DNA from: Pseudomonas mosselii
GTDB taxonomy: Bacteria; Pseudomonadota; Gammaproteobacteria; Pseudomonadales; Pseudomonadaceae
Direction of reading: 5' to 3'
Assembly (NCBI RefSeq): GCF_005796105.1
Contig: NZ_VAUO01000001.1
Coordinates: 682,001 to 746,000, forward strand
Length of the DNA stretch: 64,000 bases
Shown piece by piece: positions 44,141 to 53,410 of the stretch (the first letter of the stretch is position 1; each line of letters starts with the position of its first letter). The translations under genes were made by a program, and so were the position numbers. The notes beneath the pieces are model-generated. The model was given only the letters and a program-made list of their open reading frames with translations, was not told the origin of the DNA and made no database searches.

Positions 44141-46468
44141 GTGATCCGCCGTTCACGCTCGCGCGCAGGGCTGTTGCCGCTGCTGCTATTGATGCTGTGT
44201 GCTCTCACCCTCACCTTCCTGTGGGGCCTGCACATCAGCCAGAAAGCTGCCACGCGTCAGGACGCGCTGTCGGCAAAAGCCGCCGAACACCTCAATCTGG
44301 CGAGCATGGTCGCGGAAAACCTGCGTCAACTGGTAGACCGTGCCCAAGCCGTAGGGCGTGTCACCCAGGACGACATGAGGCGCCTGCGCCAAGGCAACCT
44401 GAGCTTGGCACGCATTCTTGCCGAAGACCCAGTGTTCAAACGCATGAGCCTGTACGACCGTCACGGCCGGCTGCTCTCCTCCAGCCACGCCGATGGGCCC
44501 GAACAGCTTCCAGCGGCCTGGCGCGAGCAGCTTGAGCGGCATGTCGCGCGCTATGGGTTCAAGGCCTTCATGCCGCGTGGCATGCCCGCCTCGCCTGCCT
44601 CGGTACAACCCAATTGGCGCTTGCCGTTCCTGCTGCCGCTGACCGACCTGCCAGGTCGGGAAATCGACACCATTCTGGTAGTTCAACTGGACATCGGTTA
44701 CCTGGCCTTGCTGTTCCAGCACATCGACTTGGGCCGAACAGGCATGATGCGCCTGCTTCAGGACGATGGTCAGGAGCGCTTGCGCATCGACACCAGCGGC
44801 GTGGTGGTGGCCGGTGAGGCCCTCGCGCCGGATCTGCCTGACAGCGGCGAGACATCTGGCGCGCTCACCCAGTACAGCCTCCAAGGGCCTTATCAAAGCC
44901 TCTACCGACGTGTGCCCGAGCGCGGCTTCAGCGTGGTGGTCAGCCAGCGCAACGACGAAATCCTCGCCCCCTCGACACTCAGCACCCACCGCCAGTTTTG
45001 GCTGAACCTGGTCATGACCTTGCTGATCCTGGCCAGCCTGGCGTGGTGCATGCGCCTACTGCGCAAGCGCCAGGAGGCTTTTGGCGAACTGGAGCGCACC
45101 CAACAGGTCAACCAGCAACTGATCGGCCGCCTGGAGGAGGAACACCGGCGCAGCAGCCATGCCGCCGCCACCGATCACCTGAGCGGGCTGCACAACCGCC
45201 GCCAGTTCGTCGAAGTGGCGGCAAAGGCGCTGACCCAACAGCGCGGAAAACGTCGGCTGATGGCGATCCTGTTCATCGACATGGACCGGTTCAAGTCGAT
45301 CAACGACTCCCTGGGCCACAAGATCGGTGACTTGCTGCTACAGGCGGTGGCCGGGCGTATCCAGCATATGCTGGAGCCTGGCGATGAGGCCTCACGCTTT
45401 GGCGGGGATGAATTCGTCGTGCTGCTGGCCGGCGAACGTGGCGAGGAGCAGATCGATGCCTGGGTCCGGGCGTTGGTCAACAAGCTTTCGGCCACCTATG
45501 CGCTGGATGGCCAGGAGGTCAACACCAGCCCCAGTGTCGGGGTCAGCATCTGCCCACGTGACGGCCAGGACATCGACACCTTGATCCGCTGCGCGGATGC
45601 CGCCATGTACTCCGCCAAACAGGCCGGGCGCGCCCAGTACCGATTCTTCGACCCGTCGCTGAACCTGTCCGACATTCAGGCCTTCACCCTCGAACAGACT
45701 TTTGGCAACGCCCTGGCCGAGCGCCAGTTCGTTTTGCATTTTCAACCGCAGATTCGCCTGGATACCTTGCAAGTGCTCGGCTACGAAGCCCTGGTGCGCT
45801 GGCAACACCCCGAATTCGGCCTGCTCTACCCGGACCGTTTCATTGAAATGGCCGAGCGCAGCGGCTTTATCGTCGATCTGGGCTGGGAAGTGCTGCGCCT
45901 GGCCTGCGAGGCACTGGCCCTAGGCGGCGAACAGTGGCGCGATACGCGCCTGGCAGTGAACGTTTCGGCCTTGCAGTTGCGTCAAGCCGACTTCAGCGAT
46001 CGCCTGCTGGCAGAACTCGACGCCTACGGCTTCGCCGCGCAGCGCCTGGAGCTGGAAATCACCGAAACCACCGTGCTCGACCCAGAGGGCACAGCCGTGG
46101 AGCACCTTCATCGTCTGCGCGCGGCAGGTATTGGCATCAGCCTCGACGATTTCGGCCGTGGCTATGCAGGTTTTGCCCACCTGCAGGCGCTGCCGCTGTC
46201 CAAGCTCAAGATCGACCGGGCGCTGATCGCTCCATTGTCCAACAGCTACGACGACAGCCCGATCGTGTCATCAACCATCATCCTGGCCAAGCGCCTGGGC
46301 CTGGAAGTGGTCGCCGAGGGGGTCGAAACCCGCGAGCAAGTGGTGTGCCTGAAGCTCGCTGGCTGCGACATCGCCCAGGGCTACCACTTCAGCCGCCCCC
46401 TGTCCTTGGCCCAGTTGCACGATTACCCGCCGTTCAGCGGTGCCGAGGAAAAGGCATGCGTGTATTGA
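44141..46468 (+). CDS. Membrane sensor with GGDEF and EAL domains (c-di-GMP turnover)
   Basis: About 775 residues. An N-terminal membrane helix (LLPLLLLMLCALTLTFLWGL) and a second one near residue 290 bracket a periplasmic sensory region of about 250 residues. A GGDEF domain with an intact FGGDEFVVL motif follows, then an EAL domain with YEALVRW, LEITET, DDFGRGYAGF, KIDR and AEGVET. Both active sites look usable, so it could make or degrade c-di-GMP. GTG 44141 is preceded by a GGGG-rich ribosome site; the open frame upstream is unlikely to be coding. It overlaps the next gene, a PhnD-like binding protein, by 13 bases. Confidence 0.88.
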   Translation: MIRRSRSRAGLLPLLLLMLCALTLTFLWGLHISQKAATRQDALSAKAAEHLNLASMVAENLRQLVDRAQAVGRVTQDDMRRLRQGNLSLARILAEDPVFKRMSLYDRHGRLLSSSHADGPEQLPAAWREQLERHVARYGFKAFMPRGMPASPASVQPNWRLPFLLPLTDLPGREIDTILVVQLDIGYLALLFQHIDLGRTGMMRLLQDDGQERLRIDTSGVVVAGEALAPDLPDSGETSGALTQYSLQGPYQSLYRRVPERGFSVVVSQRNDEILAPSTLSTHRQFWLNLVMTLLILASLAWCMRLLRKRQEAFGELERTQQVNQQLIGRLEEEHRRSSHAAATDHLSGLHNRRQFVEVAAKALTQQRGKRRLMAILFIDMDRFKSINDSLGHKIGDLLLQAVAGRIQHMLEPGDEASRFGGDEFVVLLAGERGEEQIDAWVRALVNKLSATYALDGQEVNTSPSVGVSICPRDGQDIDTLIRCADAAMYSAKQAGRAQYRFFDPSLNLSDIQAFTLEQTFGNALAERQFVLHFQPQIRLDTLQVLGYEALVRWQHPEFGLLYPDRFIEMAERSGFIVDLGWEVLRLACEALALGGEQWRDTRLAVNVSALQLRQADFSDRLLAELDAYGFAAQRLELEITETTVLDPEGTAVEHLHRLRAAGIGISLDDFGRGYAGFAHLQALPLSKLKIDRALIAPLSNSYDDSPIVSSTIILAKRLGLEVVAEGVETREQVVCLKLAGCDIAQGYHFSRPLSLAQLHDYPPFSGAEEKACVY

Positions 46469-47343
46469 AAACCTTCGCCAGCGTGGCGCTGACGCAGCTG
46501 CTGGCGATGGCCGCTCAGGCCAACTGCACACCCCACAGCCTGCGCCTGGCAGTGATCCCGATCAAGGACGTGCAGGCCATGACCGACGAGCATCAACCGC
46601 TGCTTAAGCGCCTGAGCGAAGCCGCTGGCGTGCCGGTGGAACTGGTGATCAGCGCGTCCTACGAAAGCGTGGTGGATGCCATCGTTTCCGGTGGGGCCGA
46701 CCTCGCCCGTCTGGGCCCGGCGTCGTACATCATCGCCCACCAGCGCGACCGGCGTATCGAGCCGTTCGCCACCTTCACCCTCAGCGCTGGCACCTATACC
46801 CCGGCAGGTAACCACTACCAAGCCTTGCTATTGACCCGCGCAGACGGGCCGTCCGATCTCGATAGCCTGCGCGGTGCGCGGGTGGCATTGAACGACCCGG
46901 CCAGCACCTCCGGCAGCCTGGTGCCCAGCGTGGAGTTCGCCAGCAAGGTCGGCACCCCGTTGCAGGGGTACTTCAATTCGCTGGTGTATGCAGGTAACCA
47001 CGACAAGGCATTGGACGCGTTGCTCGAAGGCCGGGTGGACGCGGCCTTCGTCGCCAGCGAGCGCGCCGATGCGTATTTGAAGGCGCACACCCTCGACCCC
47101 AGGCGCTTGCAGGTACTATGGCGTTCCGCGCCGATCTATTACGACCCTTACGTGTTCAGTGCAGGCCTGTGCCCGGCGCTCAAGCACAAGCTGCGCAAGG
47201 CCATGCTGGCAGATCCCGAGGCACTGACCGAGTTCATCGCCTCCCAGGACGCCACCGGGCTGGTCCCCGTGGCGCACAAGGAATATGCCGGTCTGGAAAA
47301 GATGATGGAAACATCGCTGCGGCCTGGCCAGCCACATCCTTGA
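46456..47343 (+). CDS. PhnD/SsuA-family periplasmic binding protein
   Basis: A 295-residue secreted protein with a signal peptide (cleavage near residue 22, AAQA-N). The fold marks are LRLAVIPIKDVQAM, GADLARLGPASYI and RVALNDPASTSGSLVP, typical of phosphonate/phosphate-type binding proteins. No permease or ATPase gene accompanies it. Instead it overlaps the GGDEF-EAL gene upstream by 13 bases and has GAGGAAAAGG before its ATG, so the two are co-translated. It may sense a ligand for the c-di-GMP enzyme rather than feed a transporter; this is inference. Confidence 0.82.
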   Translation: MRVLKTFASVALTQLLAMAAQANCTPHSLRLAVIPIKDVQAMTDEHQPLLKRLSEAAGVPVELVISASYESVVDAIVSGGADLARLGPASYIIAHQRDRRIEPFATFTLSAGTYTPAGNHYQALLLTRADGPSDLDSLRGARVALNDPASTSGSLVPSVEFASKVGTPLQGYFNSLVYAGNHDKALDALLEGRVDAAFVASERADAYLKAHTLDPRRLQVLWRSAPIYYDPYVFSAGLCPALKHKLRKAMLADPEALTEFIASQDATGLVPVAHKEYAGLEKMMETSLRPGQPHP

Positions 47344-47362
47344 ACAAGGCCGCTAGCCCCGA

Positions 47363-48502
47363 TCAGCGGGCGCTGGCGGCCTGCCATAACCTGGCCACAT
47401 CCGCCGCCCGCGCCTTGAGCAGCCCCTGGGCATCGGCACACGCCTGCTCCAGGCTCATCGGCCCACTGGCCAGGGCAAACGCGGCGTCGATGCCGTGTGC
47501 ATACAGCTGCTCGTAACCGGCCCCCAAGGTTCCAGCCAGTACCACCACCGGCACGCCATGCCGTTTGGCCACCCGTGCCACGCCTAATGGCGTCTTGCCG
47601 CGTAGGGTCTGGGCATCGAAGCGCCCTTCCCCGGTGATCACAAGGTCGGCACCCTGGACCCGCGCATCCAGCTCAGCCAGCTCTGCAACCACCTCTACAC
47701 CAGGGCGGAACCGCGCCCCCATGAACGCCTTGGCAGCAAAGCCCATGCCGCCCGCCGCACCGCTACCGGGCTCATCGCGCCTATCGCTGCCCAGTAGCCG
47801 CGCGCAATGGTCTGCGAAATGCCCCAGGGCCTGGTCAAGCCACTGCACCTGCTCGGGGTTGGCGCCTTTCTGCGGACCGAAGATCGCCGAAGCCCCACTG
47901 GGCCCACACAGCGGGTTGTCGACATCCGCAGCGACCTCGACCTGCACCTCGGCCAGGCGCGGATCAAGGTCGCTGGCATCGAGGCGCGCCAGTTGCGCCA
48001 GCGCCAGGCCACCCTCGGCCAGCGGCTGGCCGTCGGCATCCAACAAACGCAGGCCAAGGGCCCGCAGCATGCCGCTACCACCGTCGTTGGTCGCACTGCC
48101 ACCGATAGCCAGGACGATACGCCGGGCACCGGCGTCCAACGCCGAAGCGATCAGTTCGCCAGTCCCCCAGGTACTGGAGCGGCAAGCATCACGCTGGTGC
48201 CCCGGCACCAGTTGGATGCCGCTGGCCTGGGCCATTTCGATCACTGCCGTCTGGCTCTCGGGCAGCCAGCCCCAGCTGGCCTGGACGTTACCGCCCAGCG
48301 GTCCGCGCACGCTCTGGCGACGTTGCTCGCCGTGGCTTGCTGCAACGATTGCCTCCAGCGTGCCTTCGCCACCGTCAGCCATCGGCACCTGGACCAACTC
48401 GGCCTGCGGCCACACCTCGGCAAGGCCGCAAGCGATGGCACAGGCGACACCGGCAGCATCGAGGCTGTCCTTGAACGAGTCGGGGGCGATCACGATTTTC
48501 AT
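47363..48502 (-). CDS. Glycerate kinase (GarK/GlxK family)
   Basis: A 379-residue glycerate kinase of the GarK family. It starts MKIVIAPDSFKDSL and carries VPMADGGEGTLEA, LAIGGSATNDGGSGMLRALG and DLVITGEGRFDAQTLRGKTPLGVA, all standard motifs. It phosphorylates glycerate, usually to 2-phosphoglycerate, feeding glycolysis. ATG 48502 has AGGAG about 9 bases upstream. It lies 118 bases downstream of a CdaR-like regulator on the same strand, and close to tartrate dehydrogenase, hydroxypyruvate reductase and an organic-anion transporter. Confidence 0.92.
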   Translation of the reverse strand: MKIVIAPDSFKDSLDAAGVACAIACGLAEVWPQAELVQVPMADGGEGTLEAIVAASHGEQRRQSVRGPLGGNVQASWGWLPESQTAVIEMAQASGIQLVPGHQRDACRSSTWGTGELIASALDAGARRIVLAIGGSATNDGGSGMLRALGLRLLDADGQPLAEGGLALAQLARLDASDLDPRLAEVQVEVAADVDNPLCGPSGASAIFGPQKGANPEQVQWLDQALGHFADHCARLLGSDRRDEPGSGAAGGMGFAAKAFMGARFRPGVEVVAELAELDARVQGADLVITGEGRFDAQTLRGKTPLGVARVAKRHGVPVVVLAGTLGAGYEQLYAHGIDAAFALASGPMSLEQACADAQGLLKARAADVARLWQAASAR

Positions 48503-48620
48503 GGGGAATTCTCCTGTCTTGTACCGCGCATGCTGACAGTTGCGTGACAGGGTGGCGTCGGTCGGATGCACAAAGCCGCGCGCCGGTTGTTTGGGCAGAT
48601 GCCTGTCCAGGTGAGCGCGC

Positions 48621-49718
48621 TTACCCTGCCGGCAATAACTGCAGCCCCAAGTACAAACTCAGCATGCCTTCCATGCGCAACGGATCCACCTCCCCTACCT
48701 CGGCGATCCGCTCCAGCCGATAGCGCAGGCTATTGCGATGAATCCCCAGCGCATCGGCACACGCCTGGCTCTGCCCGTCATGCGCGCACCAGGCGCGCAG
48801 CGTATTGAGCAACTGACCGCTGTTGTCCTTGGCACGAATACGCAGCAGTGGCTCAAGCAACTCATCCAGCGCATCGTCGTTGCGGTGGCGCCACAGCAGT
48901 GCCGGCAGGCGGTAACGGGCAAGGCTGAGCAGGCGCTCCTGCGGCAGCACTTCGCGCCCGTAGGCGAGCAGGTCGCGCACCCGTCGGTAACCGCGGCGTA
49001 ACTGCTCAAGGCTTTGCGCCGGGCTCCCCGAGGCCAGCCGTTCGACGTCCCAGCCATGGCGCTGCAAGCGCTCGAGCAGGCGAGCCTCGTCCAACGCCGT
49101 GGACGCCGGGCGGCACCATAGCAGCGATTGACGCGCGGGGCTGACACACCAGCTGTCTGGAAATCGGCTCAGCAGCCACGCCGCCAGGCTTTCAGCCGGG
49201 GGACCGGATTGGAGTTCGAGCAGACAAGGCACCCGTGGCAGGTTGGGTTTAAGGCCAAGCTGCTGCGCTTCATCCACCAGCCTGGGCGAATCGCCTGTGC
49301 CACCGAGCAGCAAGGCCAGCAAGTCGTCGCAGCGCTGACGGCGCCATTGCTGCTCCACCTGCAAATGGCGCTGGGCCAGGAGCATCTCTGCGGTCATGCG
49401 CACCAGCTCGCCATAGGTACGCAGCTGCCGCGGATCCCCCGTCAGGCCTAGCACGCCGATCAGCCGGCCATCGAGCATCAGCGGCAGGTTGACCCCCGGC
49501 TGCACGCCCTTGAGGCACTTGGCCGCGTCGTTGTCCAGCTCGACGATACGCCCGTTGGCCAGCACCAACTGGGCGCCTTCATGGCGGGTGTTGATACGCT
49601 CAGGCTCGCCGCTGCCCAGGATCAGCCCCTGGCTGTCCATCACATTGACGTTGCACGGCAAAATGGCCATCGCCCGATCGACGATGTCCTGGGCCAGCTC
49701 GTGGTCCAGTTCGAACAT
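48621..49718 (-). CDS. cdaR: CdaR-like sugar-diacid regulator
   Basis: About 365 residues. The N-terminus (LDHELAQDIVDRAMAILPCNVNVMDSQGLILGSG) is a sugar-diacid recognition domain, and the C-terminus (ALGIHRNSLRYRLERIAEV) is a PucR/CdaR helix-turn-helix. CdaR proteins activate glucarate, galactarate and glycerate genes. ATG 49718 has AAGGAT 7-8 bases upstream; the frame is open further upstream but runs over the promoter region of the transporter. It is divergent from the MFS transporter and upstream of glycerate kinase, so it probably controls both. Confidence 0.88.
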   Translation of the reverse strand: MFELDHELAQDIVDRAMAILPCNVNVMDSQGLILGSGEPERINTRHEGAQLVLANGRIVELDNDAAKCLKGVQPGVNLPLMLDGRLIGVLGLTGDPRQLRTYGELVRMTAEMLLAQRHLQVEQQWRRQRCDDLLALLLGGTGDSPRLVDEAQQLGLKPNLPRVPCLLELQSGPPAESLAAWLLSRFPDSWCVSPARQSLLWCRPASTALDEARLLERLQRHGWDVERLASGSPAQSLEQLRRGYRRVRDLLAYGREVLPQERLLSLARYRLPALLWRHRNDDALDELLEPLLRIRAKDNSGQLLNTLRAWCAHDGQSQACADALGIHRNSLRYRLERIAEVGEVDPLRMEGMLSLYLGLQLLPAG

Positions 49719-49872
49719 GCACAGATCCTTGAGGTTTGGTCGCCAGCACAGCAGGCTGCGGCCAACGCTGTGCAAAAGCACAAAGACAGCCGCGCTACAC
49801 TGCCCGAGACTCATCGGGCGAGCGCCGGTTACAGGCGACGCGGCGATAACCATAACAAAAGAGACCCCGATC

Positions 49873-51201
49873 ATGGCACACAGCCCCGCCCTTGACCAAG
49901 GCAACGACGTCACCCGCAACGCGCTGTACCGGCGCATCACCCTACGGCTGATTCCGTTCATTTTCATCTGCTACCTGTTCAACTACCTGGACCGCGTCAA
50001 CGTTGGCTTTGCCAAGTTGCAGATGCTCGACGCGCTGAAGTTCAGCGAAACCGTCTACGGCCTCGGCGCCGGCATCTTCTTCATCGGCTATGTGCTGTGC
50101 GGCCTGCCCAGCAACCTGGCGCTCAATCGCTTCGGCCCACGGCGCTGGATCGCGGTGATGATGATCGCCTGGGGTAGCCTGTCGACCTGCCTGCTGTTCG
50201 TCACCACCCCCACCGAGTTCTACACCCTACGCTTGCTCACTGGCGCCGCCGAAGCCGGCTTCTTCCCGGGCGTCGTGCTATACCTCTCGCGCTGGTTCCC
50301 GGCGGCCCGGCGTGGCCGGATCATGGCGTTGTTCATGTCGGCGATCCCGGTTTCCGGCCTGCTCGGCGGGCCGTTCTCGGGCTGGATCCTGGAGCACTTC
50401 GGCGCAGGCCAAGGCGGCCTTGCCGGTTGGCAGTGGATGTTCCTCATCCAAGGCCTGCCGACCGTGGCCCTGGGGGCATTGGCCGTGCTGCTGTTGAGCG
50501 ACGGTCACCACAAGGCCGCATGGCTAAGCCCGGCCGAGCGCCAGATGATCGAAACCGACCTGGCCACCGATGCTGCCAGCAAGCCGTCCACTAGCGGCGA
50601 TAGCGTGCTGTCGGTGTTGACCAACCCGCTGATCTGGACCTTCGGTTTCGTCTACTTCTGCATCCAGAGCGGCGTGTACGCCATCAACTTCTGGCTGCCG
50701 TCGATCATCAAGAACATGGGCTTCGACAACCCGCTGCTGATCGGCTGGCTGAGCGCCATCCCGTACCTGCTGGCAGGGGTGTTCATGATCCTGGTGGGCC
50801 GTTCGGCAGACCTGCGCAACGAGCGCCGTTGGCATCTGGTGGTGCCGATGCTGATGGGCGCACTGGGCCTGCTGATCGCGGTGAACTTCGCCGCCCAGCC
50901 AGCCGTCGCGATCCTTGGCCTGTCCATCGCCACCATGGGCGCCCTCACCGGCTTGCCGATGTTCTGGCCGATGCCCACCGCGCTGCTTAGCGCCAGCGCC
51001 GCCGTGGCGGGTTTGGCGATCATCAACTCGGTAGGCCAGATGGCCGGTTTCCTGAGCCCCTACCTGGTCGGCTTCATCAAGGACCAGACCGGCTCCACCG
51101 ACGCTGCGCTGTACACCCTGGCGGCGCTGATCGTGATCGGCAGCCTGGTGGCCCTGCGCGTCTCGCGCGCAGGCAACACCGCCCTCGCCGGCGCGCGCTG
51201 A
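49873..51201 (+). CDS. MFS transporter, anion:cation symporter type
   Basis: A 442-residue major facilitator protein with 12 probable membrane helices. The motif YLFNYLDRVNVGFAKLQM and GLPSNLALNRFGPRRWI place it in the organic anion:cation symporter group, which carries tartrate, glucarate, phthalate and related acids. It is divergent from the CdaR-like regulator. Given glycerate kinase and hydroxypyruvate reductase nearby, glycerate, tartrate or a sugar acid is the likely substrate. The ribosome site before ATG 49873 is weak. Confidence 0.85.
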   Translation: MAHSPALDQGNDVTRNALYRRITLRLIPFIFICYLFNYLDRVNVGFAKLQMLDALKFSETVYGLGAGIFFIGYVLCGLPSNLALNRFGPRRWIAVMMIAWGSLSTCLLFVTTPTEFYTLRLLTGAAEAGFFPGVVLYLSRWFPAARRGRIMALFMSAIPVSGLLGGPFSGWILEHFGAGQGGLAGWQWMFLIQGLPTVALGALAVLLLSDGHHKAAWLSPAERQMIETDLATDAASKPSTSGDSVLSVLTNPLIWTFGFVYFCIQSGVYAINFWLPSIIKNMGFDNPLLIGWLSAIPYLLAGVFMILVGRSADLRNERRWHLVVPMLMGALGLLIAVNFAAQPAVAILGLSIATMGALTGLPMFWPMPTALLSASAAVAGLAIINSVGQMAGFLSPYLVGFIKDQTGSTDAALYTLAALIVIGSLVALRVSRAGNTALAGAR

Positions 51202-51211
51202 TACCCCCCTG

Positions 51212-51236
51212 CCCGCTCCCACGCGATGGGAGCGGG
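51212..51236 (+). terminator. Hairpin after the MFS transporter
   Basis: CCCGCTCCCA (51212-51221) and TGGGAGCGGG (51227-51236) form a perfect 10-bp stem with a 5-base loop, 10 bases after the stop codon. The sequence resembles one arm of pseudomonad REP elements, so it may serve as both. Confidence 0.6.
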
Positions 51237-51296
51237 CTTGCCCACGATGGCTTCGGATCTGGCACACTCTCCTGGCCCCCGCCACGGACCGCGCGC

Positions 51297-52208
51297 ATGC
51301 TGATCGACGAAGAACTAACCCTGAAGAAACTCGAAACCTTCCTCGCCTTCATGCGCACCGGCAACCTCGGCCGCGCCGCCGCCGCGCTGTCCACCAGCGC
51401 GGTCAGCGTGCACCGCGCGGTCCATTCGCTGGAAAGCGCGTTGCGCTGCCCGTTGTTCAAGCACGAAGGCCGCCAACTGATTCCACTGGAAAGCGCCTAC
51501 GTGCTGGAGAAAAAGGCCCGCCAGCTGATCCAGGATGCCGAACAGATGGTGCGCCAGACCCGCGAAGCCGCAGGCTTCTATGCCGAGCGTTTTCGACTGG
51601 GCGCGTTGTATTCGCTGACGGTCAAGACCGTGCCCAAATTGGTGATGGGCCTGAAGCTGCGCCGCAGCGAACTGAACATCGACTTGACGTTGGGCTCGAA
51701 CATCGACCTGCTGCAGCGCCTGAAAAATCACGAACTCGACGCGATCCTGGTCTCGCTGGACGAAAGCGTCAGCGACCCGGCATGTGAGCATTTGCCGCTG
51801 TTCTCGGACGATATTTTCCTTGCCGTGCCCACCGACTCGCCGTTCGCCGACCAGGACGAGGTCGACCTTGCAGACCTGGCCGACTCCACCTTCATCACCC
51901 TCACCCAAGGTTTTGCCACCCACCGCGACGGCGCGCGGGTGTTCCAGCAGGCAGGCTTCGAGCCAAAGGTGGCGATGCAGGTCAACGATATCTTCACGTT
52001 GCTCAGCATGGTCAGTTCGGGGGTCGGGTTTGCGTTGCTGCCGGGTCGCATCGCGGCGGTGTATGAAAACCGCGTGAGGTTGATCGCGCTACAGCCCCGG
52101 TATCGGTTGCAGCAGCATATCGGGGTGGTGTTTCTCAAGGCGCGGGAGCGCGAGCCGAACCTGTTGGCGTTGTTGGCCGAATGCCGGATGTACAGCCGGG
52201 AGGTTTGA
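51297..52208 (+). CDS. mdcR: LysR-type regulator of malonate utilisation
   Basis: A 303-residue LysR regulator. The helix-turn-helix (LKKLETFLAFMRTGNLGRAAAALSTSAVSVHRAVHSLESAL) and the effector domain match MdcR. It lies at the far end of the malonate decarboxylase locus, convergent with the leftward mdc-mad operon and separated from it by REP hairpins. In Pseudomonas and related bacteria MdcR activates this operon in response to malonate. ATG 51297 is the first start of the frame. Confidence 0.85.
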   Translation: MLIDEELTLKKLETFLAFMRTGNLGRAAAALSTSAVSVHRAVHSLESALRCPLFKHEGRQLIPLESAYVLEKKARQLIQDAEQMVRQTREAAGFYAERFRLGALYSLTVKTVPKLVMGLKLRRSELNIDLTLGSNIDLLQRLKNHELDAILVSLDESVSDPACEHLPLFSDDIFLAVPTDSPFADQDEVDLADLADSTFITLTQGFATHRDGARVFQQAGFEPKVAMQVNDIFTLLSMVSSGVGFALLPGRIAAVYENRVRLIALQPRYRLQQHIGVVFLKAREREPNLLALLAECRMYSREV

Positions 52209-52313
52209 TTGGGCGTAACTGTCTTGCTCAATCGCGATCCCTGTAGGAGTTCACCCAGCCCTGCCGGGCTGCGCTGTCGTGCAGAGAACTGATTTCGCAA
52301 GCGCGCCGCGTAC

Positions 52314-52417
52314 CCTGTGGGAGCGGCGGTTCGGCGCCCCGACTTGCCCGCGAAGCAGGCGACTCGGTGTATGGCACCGGCTTCGCCGGTGTTCGCGGGC
52401 AAGCCCGCTCCCACAGG
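52314..52417. repeat. REP-like inverted repeat pair
   Basis: CCTGTGGGAGCGG at 52314-52326 is mirrored by CCCGCTCCCACAGG at about 52404-52417, and a shorter hairpin ACCGGCTTCGCCGGT lies between them. This is the layout of REP doublets common between genes of P. putida-group genomes. Together with the next repeat it fills most of the 436-base gene-free gap at 52209-52644; a small AGCCC/GGGCT hairpin at 52257-52270 is the only other structure seen. Confidence 0.75.
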
Positions 52418-52454
52418 TCCCTGCTAAATCAAAAAGTCATGTGTAGTTCTATGA

Positions 52455-52559
52455 GAGCGGCCTTGTGCCGCGAAAGGGCTGCGTAGCGGCCCCAGGATTT
52501 TAGCTTCATGCAATACTGCCGGGGCTGCTACGCAGCCCTTTCGCGGCACAAGGCCGCTC
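52455..52559. repeat. Large inverted repeat (39-bp arms)
   Basis: Arms at 52455-52493 and 52521-52559 are reverse complements with a single mismatch, around a 27-base spacer. The core GGCTGCGTAGC and GCGGCACAAGG sequences resemble another REP-type family of pseudomonads. It lies between the convergent ends of mdcR and madM, so it could stop transcription from both sides or protect mRNA ends. Confidence 0.75.
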
Positions 52560-52644
52560 CTACAGGTGGAAACGGGTTTACCGGCGTGCCAGACCACCAC
52601 GCAGCAAGCGACGCGGTGGGTGGCTCCGCAGACCTCAGCAACCT

Positions 52645-53409
52645 CTACCCCACCAACCCCCGCACACAGAAGTACAGGATCGAAGGCCCCATCAAGCACC
52701 CTAGCCCAGTATGGAAAGTCGCGGTCAACGCCCCATACGGCACCAGGCGCCGATCCGTGGCGGCCAGCCCGGCCGTCACCCCGGACACCGTACCGGCCAG
52801 GCCACCGAACACCATCGCCGAGCGCGGGTTGTCCAACGCCAGCAAGCGCGCCGATACCGGCGTGAACACCATCACCAGAATGGCCTTGATCAGGCCGGTC
52901 GCGATCGACAGCGCCATCACATCGGAACTTGCGCCCAACGCAGCCCCCGTCACCGGCCCGACGATGTAGGTCACCGCTCCCGCACCGATGGTGGTCATGC
53001 TCACCGCATCGCGGTAGCCAAAGACCCAGGCGACGCAGGCGCCGACAATGAACGGCAGCACGGTGCCCAGCAGCAGCGCTACCGCGCCGATCATGCCGGC
53101 CTTGCGCGCTTCGGTGGCCTGCACCTCGAAGGCCGTGGCAACGATGGCGAAATCGCGCAGCATGGCGCCGCCCATCAGGCCTATCCCCGAGAACAGAGCC
53201 ATGTCGGCTAGGCCTTTCTGTCCACCGGTCAGCGTGCCACCAACCCAGGCCAGCACCAGGCCGATGACGATGGCGATGGCTGAGCCATGGACCCGGCCAA
53301 AGGTCAGGTACTTCGACAGCAGCACCGACAGCCACATGATTGCGCCCACCACCGCGAAAGCGGTGATCAGGCCATTGTGTTCCAGGGCATTATCAATGAT
53401 CGGCCACAT
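52645..53409 (-). CDS. madM: Malonate transporter subunit MadM
   Basis: A 254-residue inner-membrane protein with many hydrophobic segments, matching MadM. MadL and MadM together form a sodium-dependent malonate importer. ATG 53409 begins one base after the madL stop codon, so the two are co-translated; the frame is open upstream but inside madL. It is the last gene of the leftward mdc operon, before the REP hairpins. Confidence 0.9.
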   Translation of the reverse strand: MWPIIDNALEHNGLITAFAVVGAIMWLSVLLSKYLTFGRVHGSAIAIVIGLVLAWVGGTLTGGQKGLADMALFSGIGLMGGAMLRDFAIVATAFEVQATEARKAGMIGAVALLLGTVLPFIVGACVAWVFGYRDAVSMTTIGAGAVTYIVGPVTGAALGASSDVMALSIATGLIKAILVMVFTPVSARLLALDNPRSAMVFGGLAGTVSGVTAGLAATDRRLVPYGALTATFHTGLGCLMGPSILYFCVRGLVG

Positions 53410-53410
53410 G

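Noticed and set aside
52209..52644. CRISPR or attachment-site repeats in the gap before madM.
   Set aside because: The repeats are inverted, not direct with spacers, and no integrase or Cas gene is present.
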